Shown piece by piece: positions 41,273 through 48,826 of a DNA stretch of 64,000 nt (its first letter is position 1; every line of letters begins with the position of its first letter). The notes beneath the pieces are model-generated. The model did not search any database. It was given only the letters and a program-made list of their open reading frames with translations, and was not told the origin of the DNA. A program made the position numbers and the translations under genes. Source of the DNA: JAFLTL01 sp964389525 (lineage in GTDB: Bacteria; Bacteroidota; Bacteroidia; Bacteroidales; Muribaculaceae); assembly GCA_964389525.1 (NCBI GenBank), contig CAYMEX010000001.1, positions 248,001 through 312,000 on the forward strand, written 5' to 3'.

Positions 41273-43618
41273 ATGTATTCAATCAAGAAAATCAGCGTTG
41301 TTGCGGTGGCGGCTCTTTCGCTCGGCGGCAGCGTGACGGCATCGGCGCCCAAAAACAACGCGTCGTATGTCAACCCGATTATCGGAACAAACGGAATGGG
41401 ACACACGTTCCCCGGAGCATGCGCACCGTTCGGCATCGTGCAGCTGAGCCCTGACACGGAGAATGTCCCTCACAATATCGACGGCAAGTATCAGCCCGGC
41501 GCATATGAGTACTGCGCAGGCTACCAGCACCGCGACACGACGATCGTGGGTTTCAGCCACACGCATCTGAGCGGCACCGGCCACAGTGACCTCGGCGATG
41601 TGCTGATCATGCCTGCTACCGGCGAGCATCTGCTTGTGCCTGGCGAGGCTTCGGACACATCTAAGGGCTATCGTTCGCGTTTCAGCCATGACACCGAGGT
41701 GACACGTCCCGGCTACTATGCCGTGACGCTTGACGACTACGGCATCAGAGCCGAGCTGACGGCAACACAGCGCGTGGGCGCCCACCGCTACACGTATCCC
41801 GGCACAGCGGAGTCGGGTCATATCGTGCTTGACATGGATCACGGCATATACAACTACGACGGCAAGACGCTCTGGACGTATATGCGTGTGGAGAACGACA
41901 GCCTGATCACGGGCTACCGCATCACCAACGGCTGGGCACGCACCAACTACACTTACTTCGCCATCGAGTTCTCGGAGCCGATCACCAACTACGGATTTAT
42001 CGACAAGGAGAAGCCCAAGTACAACGGTTTCTGGGGCAAGTTTGACCAGCGGCACAACTTCCCGGAGATGGCCGGCCGCAAGGTCGTATCGTATTTTGAT
42101 TTCGACCTGCCTGAATCGAAACAGGTAGAGATAAAGGTCGGACTGTCGGGCGTCAGCACCGAAGGCGCTTTGAAAAACCTGCGTGCCGAGACCGGCGGCA
42201 AGGATTTTGACGCAATACTCGCCCAGACAACCGACGACTGGAACAAGAGTCTCGACATGATCGAGGCCGAAGGATCGGAAGATCAGCTGGCAATGCTCTA
42301 TACTTCGCTCTATCACACGATGATCAATCCGTCGGTGTACATGGATGTCGACGGCAAGTACAGAGGTCTTGACCACAATATCCATCAGGCCGACGGCTTC
42401 ACGAACTACACGGTGTTCTCGATCTGGGACACGTTCCGTGCGGAGCACCCGCTGATGAATGTCATCTTCCCGGAGAAGGGCGCCGATATGGCCAAGTCGA
42501 TGATGGCTCACTACGAACAGAGCGTGCACAAGGCACTGCCGGTGTGGTCGCATATGGGTAACGAGAACTGGTGTATGGCCGGTTATCATGCAGTGTCGGT
42601 GCTTGCCGACGCCTACACGAAAGGTGGAACGCTTGACCCGAAGGTAGCTCTTGAGGCAATGAACAGTTCGGCCACGATACCTTACTACACCAATCTGACC
42701 GACTACATGGAGAAGGGTTATGTGCCTTTTGACAAGAACGGCAGCGCAGTGTCGATAACTCTCGAATATGCCTATGACGACTGGTGCATCTACAACACGG
42801 CCGAGAAGATAGGAAACAAGGAGCTTGCCGAGACCTACAAGAAGCGTGCGATGAACTACAAGAATGTGTTTGATCCGGAGCTGAAGTTCTCGCGCCCCAA
42901 GAACTCCGACGGCTCGTGGAAGACTCCGTTCAGCCTGCTCAACACGCATAACGAGGGATTCCTCGAAGGCAACTCGTGGAACTACTCATTCTTCGTACCG
43001 CACGATGTTAAGGGCCTTATCGGCGAGATGGGCGGTGACAAACAGTTTGTACAGAACCTCGACTCGTTGTTCATCATGGAGTTCCCCGAGAAGTATTACA
43101 AGGACACCGAGGATGTGACCAAAGAGGGACTTATCGGCTGCTATGTTCATGGCAACGAGCCGAGCCACCATATACCTTATCTCTATGCGTGGACGAGCCA
43201 GCCGTGGAAGACGCAGTACTGGGTGCGCGAGATAATGAACAGAATGTACCGCAACAATATCGACGGTCTCTGCGGCAATGACGACTGCGGCCAGATGTCG
43301 GCGTGGTATGTATTTACCGCTCTCGGCTTCTATCCCGTATGCCCGGGTACCGACCAGTATGTGCTCGGCGCGCCTTATCTTCCCTACGCCAAGCTGACAC
43401 TCGGCAACGGCAATACGCTTGAGGTGAAGGCTCCGAAGGTGAGCGACAAGAACCGCTATGTGAAGAGCGTTAAGCTCAACGGCGAGAAATTTGACAAGAC
43501 CTATCTGACGCATGACGAGCTTATGAGAGGCGGTGTGCTTGAATTTGAGATGGCATCGACTCCCAACAAAAAGCGCGGCATCGCGCCCGACGCTAAACCT
43601 TACTCACTAAGCAAGTGA
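41273..43618 (+). CDS. GH92 alpha-mannosidase, exported
   Basis: A 781-residue calcium-dependent exo-alpha-mannosidase. Signal peptide at residues 1-24. The N-terminal beta domain opens with YVNPIIGTNGMGHTFPGACAPFGIVQLSPDT, the GH92 hallmark. The catalytic barrel has SIWDTFRAEHPLMNVIFPEKG, HNEGFLEGNSWNYSFFVPHD (general acid Glu region) and GLCGNDDCGQMSAWYVFTALGFYPVCPGTDQY (catalytic Asp pair). Usual GH92 length. Specificity (alpha-1,2, -1,3, -1,4 or -1,6) is not readable. Nine bases from the second GH127 gene. Confidence 0.93.
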   Translation: MYSIKKISVVAVAALSLGGSVTASAPKNNASYVNPIIGTNGMGHTFPGACAPFGIVQLSPDTENVPHNIDGKYQPGAYEYCAGYQHRDTTIVGFSHTHLSGTGHSDLGDVLIMPATGEHLLVPGEASDTSKGYRSRFSHDTEVTRPGYYAVTLDDYGIRAELTATQRVGAHRYTYPGTAESGHIVLDMDHGIYNYDGKTLWTYMRVENDSLITGYRITNGWARTNYTYFAIEFSEPITNYGFIDKEKPKYNGFWGKFDQRHNFPEMAGRKVVSYFDFDLPESKQVEIKVGLSGVSTEGALKNLRAETGGKDFDAILAQTTDDWNKSLDMIEAEGSEDQLAMLYTSLYHTMINPSVYMDVDGKYRGLDHNIHQADGFTNYTVFSIWDTFRAEHPLMNVIFPEKGADMAKSMMAHYEQSVHKALPVWSHMGNENWCMAGYHAVSVLADAYTKGGTLDPKVALEAMNSSATIPYYTNLTDYMEKGYVPFDKNGSAVSITLEYAYDDWCIYNTAEKIGNKELAETYKKRAMNYKNVFDPELKFSRPKNSDGSWKTPFSLLNTHNEGFLEGNSWNYSFFVPHDVKGLIGEMGGDKQFVQNLDSLFIMEFPEKYYKDTEDVTKEGLIGCYVHGNEPSHHIPYLYAWTSQPWKTQYWVREIMNRMYRNNIDGLCGNDDCGQMSAWYVFTALGFYPVCPGTDQYVLGAPYLPYAKLTLGNGNTLEVKAPKVSDKNRYVKSVKLNGEKFDKTYLTHDELMRGGVLEFEMASTPNKKRGIAPDAKPYSLSK

Positions 43619-43626
43619 CATAAAGA

Positions 43627-46113
43627 ATGAAAAAAATTGATTGTAGAGTATTTCCGGTAGGTGTGGCGCTGCTTGCAGCAGCGTGCACATCTGCCCCGTC
43701 GACCGAGCGCAAGACGCTGACGGCTGTGTCGTTTGAGCAAGTGGCACTGGAGGATTCGTTCTGGCTTCCGCGACTGAAAACGCAGAAGGAGACGCTTGTG
43801 CCTTTCTCGCTCGACAAGACCAAGCCGGCTGTGGAGAACCTGAGAAGAACAGGCGAGTATCTCAAAACCGGTAAGAAGACTCCTCTGGAGCCTCTTGCGA
43901 GATTTGTAGACTCAGATCTTTTCAAGGTGATGGAGGGGGCGGCCTATCTGCTGATACTTGAGCGCGACCAGGCTCTCGAGGCACAGATGGACAGCATCAT
44001 AGATGTGATCGCCGACGCCCAGAAGGAAGACGGTTATCTCTACGAGCAATTTGAAGTCGATGACTCGATGATAAAGCGGGGCTGGGGAATGGGCGACAAG
44101 CCATACTCGTTTGTGGTCCACAGCCATGAGCTTTATAACATGGGGCACATGTATGAGGGCGCGATCGCCTACTACAAGGCTACCGGCAAACGCAAGTGGC
44201 TGGATGTGGCCGAGAAGAATGCCCGACATATCAACAAGGTGTTTTTTGAGGGAGACCCGAACTACAACGACGGCAAGCCTGTGAACCAGGCTCCGGGACA
44301 TGAGGAGATCGAACTTGCACTTGTGAAGATGTATCAGGCTACAGGCGATACGCTCTATCTCGACATGGCCAAGAAGTTTATTGACATACGCGGTGTCACA
44401 TATAAACCTGAGGGTGACGGCGTGATGGCTCCCGACTACGCCCAGCAGCATATACCTGTGAGGGATCAGCGCGAGGTGAGCGGCCACTCGGTGAGAGCGA
44501 TGTATCTCTACTCTGGCATGGCCGACGTGATGGGCGCGACTGGCGACACGACGCTTATCGAACCGCTTGAAAGCATCTGGCACGACTATGTGGACGCCAA
44601 GATGCACATAAACGGCGGCCTGGGCGCGGTGCCCGGTATCGAGGGCTTCGGTCCGGCATATGTGCTTCCCAACAAGGACACATACGACGAGACATGCGCT
44701 GCTGTCGGGAACGTCCTTTTCAACTACCGAATGTTTCTTGCCACGGGCGAGGCCAAGTATCTCGATGTGGCGGAAGTGGCACTCTACAACAATGTGCTCG
44801 CGGGTGTGAATATCGAGGGCAACCGTTTCTTCTATGTGAATGTGCTTGAGGCCGACGGCCGCAAGGCATTCAATCACGGCCGCGCCGGCCGCTCTCCGTG
44901 GTTCGGTACGGCATGCTGTCCGTCGAACATGGCGCGTCTGATCCCGCAGGTGTCGGGTATGATCTACACCCACGACGGCGATGATGTGTACTGCGCTCTG
45001 TATGTCGGCAGCGACGGCGCTGTCGAGCTCGACAACGGTAAGGTGGAGCTGAAACAGAGGACGGGGTATCCGTTTGACGGAAACGTGGAAATCGAGGTGT
45101 CGCCCGCTACAGAGGGGCAGGAATTCACGATGTGGATGCGCATACCGACCTGGGCGACCGACCGCTTCGTGCCGGGTGAGCTCTACAGCTACACTGATGA
45201 TGTGAAGGCCGGCAAACCGACTCTAAAGGTGAACGGCAAGGAAGTGGGCGGCAAAGCTCAGAACGGCTTTATCCCCGTGAAGCGTAAGTGGAATGCGGGT
45301 GACAAGATCGAACTGTGTCTGCCGATGCCGCTCCGCTACTCGGAGGCTGACGAACGTGTGGAGGCTGACGTGGACCGTGTGGCTCTGACACGTGGCCCGC
45401 TTGTGCTCTGCGCTGAGGGTGTCGACAACGACTATCAGGCTTCGTCGTATGTAGTGAGTGAAATCGGCGAGCAGGGCACGGTAGGACGTTTCAGCGAGGG
45501 TGTGCTTTCGGGCATCCCATATGTTACGATCCCCGCCATGTCGGTCGACAGCACGCTCAAGGTGCATAGCGCTCCTCTTAAACTTCTTCCTTACTACGCA
45601 TGGAACAACCGCGGCGACAACGGCACGATGAACGTGTGGTTTGCACGTAACCCCGAGGTGGCCGAGGCAAGCATGTTCCCTGCAGTGGGCAATGTGAGGG
45701 AGGTGGTCGTGAGCTATACGTACACGGGTGATGATCCGTATGCAGTGGCCGACGGCAAGATACCGTCGAGCTCGTCGGACGGCTCAATACCGCGCTGGAC
45801 TTCGTGGCCCCGCAAGGGTGACGCACAGAAGGTGGAGCTGCACATGAAAAAGGCACAGCCCATCGAGAGTGTGTCGGTGTACTGGTATAATGACAACGGC
45901 GGCGTGAAACTGCCCAAGTCGTGGACTCTGGACTACATGAAGGATGGACAGTGGGTGCCGATGCAGCTTTACACGACCGACACCTATGGAGTGAACGGTG
46001 ACCAGTACAATATGGTGCATCCGTCGGAGCCGATCACAACCGATGCGATAAGGATCAATGTGACTCCTGTTGCCGATGCTGCAGCGGGAATACTTGAGGT
46101 GGCAATAGAATAA
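43627..46113 (+). CDS. GH127-type beta-L-arabinofuranosidase lipoprotein
   Basis: An 828-residue protein with lipobox ending at Cys20 (LLAAAC), so probably a surface or periplasmic lipoprotein. The barrel has FWLPRLKTQKETLVPF and VVHSHELYNMGHMYEGAIAYY. The active site is intact: E355-x-C357 (DETC) and C430-C431 (GTACCPSN). It is only distantly similar to the first GH127 here and is extended by about 150 residues at the C-terminus (VSVYWYNDNGGVKLPKSW, a carbohydrate-binding-like beta domain). The two may act on different linkages of one glycan. Confidence 0.87.
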   Translation: MKKIDCRVFPVGVALLAAACTSAPSTERKTLTAVSFEQVALEDSFWLPRLKTQKETLVPFSLDKTKPAVENLRRTGEYLKTGKKTPLEPLARFVDSDLFKVMEGAAYLLILERDQALEAQMDSIIDVIADAQKEDGYLYEQFEVDDSMIKRGWGMGDKPYSFVVHSHELYNMGHMYEGAIAYYKATGKRKWLDVAEKNARHINKVFFEGDPNYNDGKPVNQAPGHEEIELALVKMYQATGDTLYLDMAKKFIDIRGVTYKPEGDGVMAPDYAQQHIPVRDQREVSGHSVRAMYLYSGMADVMGATGDTTLIEPLESIWHDYVDAKMHINGGLGAVPGIEGFGPAYVLPNKDTYDETCAAVGNVLFNYRMFLATGEAKYLDVAEVALYNNVLAGVNIEGNRFFYVNVLEADGRKAFNHGRAGRSPWFGTACCPSNMARLIPQVSGMIYTHDGDDVYCALYVGSDGAVELDNGKVELKQRTGYPFDGNVEIEVSPATEGQEFTMWMRIPTWATDRFVPGELYSYTDDVKAGKPTLKVNGKEVGGKAQNGFIPVKRKWNAGDKIELCLPMPLRYSEADERVEADVDRVALTRGPLVLCAEGVDNDYQASSYVVSEIGEQGTVGRFSEGVLSGIPYVTIPAMSVDSTLKVHSAPLKLLPYYAWNNRGDNGTMNVWFARNPEVAEASMFPAVGNVREVVVSYTYTGDDPYAVADGKIPSSSSDGSIPRWTSWPRKGDAQKVELHMKKAQPIESVSVYWYNDNGGVKLPKSWTLDYMKDGQWVPMQLYTTDTYGVNGDQYNMVHPSEPITTDAIRINVTPVADAAAGILEVAIE

Positions 46114-46189
46114 TGAGTCTGCTGAGCACTCTGAGGACTCGGAGTGTGCGGAATGAGAAGTCGGAAAAATGTGTCAAAGCCGGCATTTT

Positions 46190-46213
46190 GGGCGTACTGT
46201 CGCACGCCCCTAC
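46190..46213 (+). repeat. GGGCGT palindrome, copy 2
   Basis: Exact 24-bp match to the copy at 32828. Located between the GH127 gene and msrA. Confidence 0.9.
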
Positions 46214-46240
46214 GTCGGAAAATTAATATTGATTTGTCGG

Positions 46241-46264
46241 GGGCGTGCTGATGCGCGCCCCTGC
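46241..46264 (+). repeat. GGGCGT palindrome, diverged copy
   Basis: GGGCGTGCTGATGCGCGCCC followed by CTGC. The stem is kept while the loop has changed. It ends 17 nt before the msrA ATG, so it lies in the msrA leader or promoter. Confidence 0.7.
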
Positions 46265-46281
46265 TCATAAAGAAAAAGAAA

Positions 46282-46791
46282 ATGGCAACAATTTATTTTG
46301 CAGGAGGGTGCTTCTGGGGAACGGAGCACTTTATGAAACAGATCAAGGGCGTGACTGACACGCAGGTGGGCTATGCCAACTCGACTGTCGAGAATCCGAG
46401 CTACGAGGAGGTGAAAACGGGACGGACGCACGCTGCCGAGACGGTAAAGGTGGAGTATGACCCGACGATGGTCGATCTCGCGTTTCTGATAAAACTGTAT
46501 TTCATGACGATAGATCCGACGCTAAAGGATCGTCAGGGTGGCGACTGTGGAACGCAATATCGCACGGGGATATATTATGTCGACGAGGCACAACGCAAGG
46601 TGGCGGAGTCGGTTATCGCCGAGGTGCAGAAGGGGTATGCCGCGCCTATAGTGACGGAGGTGATGCCGATCGGCAATTTCTATGGGGCGGAGGATTATCA
46701 TCAGGATTATCTTGACAAGAATCCGGGCGGGTATTGCCATGTGGATCCGCGCCTTTTCGCTCTGGCGAGGGAGATGTCGGGGAAAAGATAG
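46282..46791 (+). CDS. msrA: Peptide methionine sulfoxide reductase A
   Basis: Reduces methionine-S-sulfoxide in proteins. The 169-residue protein has the active site GGCFWGTEHF with catalytic Cys near residue 10, then GYANSTVENPSYEEVKTGRTHAAE, GGDCGTQYRTGIYY and FYGAEDYHQDYLDKNP. No signal peptide and no MsrB fusion, so it is a cytoplasmic single-domain enzyme. The usual C-terminal recycling cysteines are not obvious; the only late cysteine is in YCHVDP. Confidence 0.95.
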   Translation: MATIYFAGGCFWGTEHFMKQIKGVTDTQVGYANSTVENPSYEEVKTGRTHAAETVKVEYDPTMVDLAFLIKLYFMTIDPTLKDRQGGDCGTQYRTGIYYVDEAQRKVAESVIAEVQKGYAAPIVTEVMPIGNFYGAEDYHQDYLDKNPGGYCHVDPRLFALAREMSGKR

Positions 46792-46817
46792 TTGCAAGCC
46801 GCGGTGCGGGCTGTGGG

Positions 46818-46850
46818 GGATAGCTATTGTAGCTAAGGTAGCTGCTGTAG
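46818..46850 (+). repeat. TAGCT-type repeat
   Basis: GATAGCTATTGTAGCTAAGG then TAGCTGCTGTAGG; two differences from the 32435 unit. In the gap after msrA. Confidence 0.85.
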
Positions 46851-46871
46851 GGGAAGCCGGAGAAATAAAAA

Positions 46872-46896
46872 GGACGCACGAGCCGTGCGTCCCTAC
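46872..46896 (+). repeat. GGACGCAC palindrome, copy 2
   Basis: Exact 25-bp copy of the unit at 32718, sitting between two TAGCT repeats in the gap between convergent genes, where it could also act as a bidirectional terminator. Confidence 0.9.
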
Positions 46897-46906
46897 TCTA
46901 CTGGGG

Positions 46907-46938
46907 GATAGCTATTGTAGCTAAGATAGCTTGTTTAG
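46907..46938 (+). repeat. TAGCT-type repeat
   Basis: GATAGCTATTGTAGCTAAGA then TAGCTTGTTTAGG, close to the 32435 unit. Confidence 0.85.
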
Positions 46939-46954
46939 GGGGATCAATGGGGGA

Positions 46955-47971
46955 TCAGTGGAGGAGGGTGGCGATGGCGGTGTCGAGGATGGTGTCGTGG
47001 CCGTCGAGGGCGGCCTGTGGATCCATGTCGACGGCGCATCCGGGGGAGGGCTCAACTCCCCACTCGGTGGGATTGCCCTGTGCGTCGAGGACGGAGCATG
47101 CGGAGAAGCGTACGCTCCATCCGTTGGGCAACTCGGATGAAAACGGCATGCCTGAACCGCCGCCTGTTGTTGCTCCGACAAGGCGAACCTGCGGCAACAG
47201 CTTCATAATGGACGCGAAGTTGTTTGCGGCGGAGAAGGTGGAGCGGTTGGTGAGTACGGCTACGGGTTTCGTCCAGATTACAGCACCATTGGGGGCGGGG
47301 TTGTAATAGAACGGATAGGGCTCGGAAAAGTCGTCGTGAGCCGGGCCTGTCTTGTGGGAGATGTAGCCGACGAGTGTGCGCTCGGTAATGAAGCGTGAGA
47401 CGAGTGGCTCGACGTGGTCCATGCGTCCGCCTCCGTTGTCGCGTATGTCGATGATGAGTGCGTCGCATGTGGCAAGGAATGAGAAGATGTACTCCCAGTT
47501 GCCGTCGCCGAGCGAATACTCGAATGAGGGGCAGCGGATGTAGCCTACGTTCTGCGGAAGTATGCCGTAGTAGTATGCCCCGAGTGAAGTGTAGTTGAAG
47601 TTGAAGTAGTATTGCTCGATGATGCGTGCGTCGTAGTTCTGCGGATAATCGCTCCACCAGTCGCGATAGTAGGATGTGGCAAATGGCGCGGAGAGGTTGG
47701 TGTGCCCGTCGCGCAACTCACCGAGCATGTCGGAACATACCTGGAAAAGCTCTCGGTTGTTCATGTCGGGCGATATCATGGCGGAGTAGCGCGTTGTGAT
47801 CTCGTGCCAGTCGATGTTTTTCTCGCGGAAGAAACAGTAGTGGTTGTCGAGAATGTCGCACAGCGCATCGAAGTTGCCGCGCGGGTCGTTGTCGTAGGAC
47901 TCGATCTTGTGGCATCCGGCGGGGAGAAGGAGGATGATGAGAATCAGAAGTATGTCGAGTGGCTTGCGCAT
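46955..47971 (-). CDS. S41-family peptidase lipoprotein
   Basis: A 338-residue protein with lipobox ending at Cys20 (LLLPAGC). The tricorn-like N-terminal helical part (FDALCDILDNHYCFFREKNIDW, GELRDGHTNLSAPF) leads to the S41 core with ALIIDIRDNGGGRMDHVEPLVSRF, VLTNRSTFSAANNFASIMK (candidate catalytic Ser) and GATTGGGSGMPFSSELPNGW. No PDZ domain is evident, unlike the larger S41 enzyme near 30 kb. Three bases separate it from the DUF3316 gene upstream. Substrate unknown. Confidence 0.82.
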   Translation of the reverse strand: MRKPLDILLILIILLLPAGCHKIESYDNDPRGNFDALCDILDNHYCFFREKNIDWHEITTRYSAMISPDMNNRELFQVCSDMLGELRDGHTNLSAPFATSYYRDWWSDYPQNYDARIIEQYYFNFNYTSLGAYYYGILPQNVGYIRCPSFEYSLGDGNWEYIFSFLATCDALIIDIRDNGGGRMDHVEPLVSRFITERTLVGYISHKTGPAHDDFSEPYPFYYNPAPNGAVIWTKPVAVLTNRSTFSAANNFASIMKLLPQVRLVGATTGGGSGMPFSSELPNGWSVRFSACSVLDAQGNPTEWGVEPSPGCAVDMDPQAALDGHDTILDTAIATLLH

Positions 47972-47974
47972 GGA

Positions 47975-48814
47975 TCAATAGAGGGCTGAAATGACTCGTG
48001 TGCGATCGGAGATGCGTCGTGCTTTGCCGAGCGAGATCCACTCGCCTGAGACGCCGATGACAAATGAGTTGGTGATGACGCGTGTGGTTATGTCGCAGAC
48101 GCGCGATGAGTGGAAGTAGTTGCGGTAGCCGAGGCGCAGCCATGACGATCCGATCTCGATGTCGGCGGTGAGCGATGTGTCGAGCTGGCGGTAGTCGCCG
48201 GGCCATGCGCAGTGCACGAGTCCGGAGCGGTTGCCGAGCCAGATCTCATAGTATAGCTCGCCGTATTGCTGTGAGAAGAATGCTCCGAGCAGTGGCGCTG
48301 TGGTTTCGAGGCGAAGAAGCATGCGTGTGCCTGCAACACGGAACATGCGGGTGGCGTAGGCGGATGCTCCGACGGTGAGTGACGCTTTTGCTGCGGCGGG
48401 ATTGTTGCCGTTGCGCGGGTTGTAGATCGCTCCGGCCGAGAAGATGGCTGCCGGGCCGACTCCGACGGTGACGCCCCGTGGAACATCCCATCGGCGCATC
48501 ATGCCCCACGACGCGGCGAGGTCGCCGCGCCACATCGTGCCGTTGCCGACGTAGTTGGTGGCGCGTGAGGCGTCGACTGAAATCTTCAGCCGCGACACCC
48601 ATCGGTCGGGGCTGAAGGCCATTGCCTGCATGCGCTCATAGGCGAGGCCGAGGTTCCACCCGCTATATGTGAGTGGCGTGAGGTAGGTGTCGGCGAGCGT
48701 GGCGCTGCCGGCCGAGAATGTGTAGGCAGTTGCTGCGGGACGAATGACGTCCTGTGCTCGCGCAGTGAAAATGACGGCGAGGAGGGAGAGCAGTATCGTG
48801 AGATGTTTTCTCAT
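47975..48814 (-). CDS. DUF3316 protein, exported
   Basis: A 279-residue protein with signal peptide MRKHLTILLSLLAVIFTARA. Beta-rich with alternating aromatic strands and the family block QQYGELYYEIWLGNRSGLVHCAWPGDYRQLDTSLTADIEIGSSWLRLGYRNYFHSS, which suggests an outer-membrane barrel. Function unknown. It lies 12 nt after the topoisomerase gene and 3 nt before the S41 lipoprotein, so the three are probably one transcript. Confidence 0.8.
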   Translation of the reverse strand: MRKHLTILLSLLAVIFTARAQDVIRPAATAYTFSAGSATLADTYLTPLTYSGWNLGLAYERMQAMAFSPDRWVSRLKISVDASRATNYVGNGTMWRGDLAASWGMMRRWDVPRGVTVGVGPAAIFSAGAIYNPRNGNNPAAAKASLTVGASAYATRMFRVAGTRMLLRLETTAPLLGAFFSQQYGELYYEIWLGNRSGLVHCAWPGDYRQLDTSLTADIEIGSSWLRLGYRNYFHSSRVCDITTRVITNSFVIGVSGEWISLGKARRISDRTRVISALY

Positions 48815-48826
48815 GTCGGCGGTGTC

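Noticed and set aside
41279..42949. 556-codon minus-strand frame inside the GH92 gene
   Set aside because: A long antisense frame caused by high GC and codon bias; GH92 motifs on the plus strand are unmistakable.
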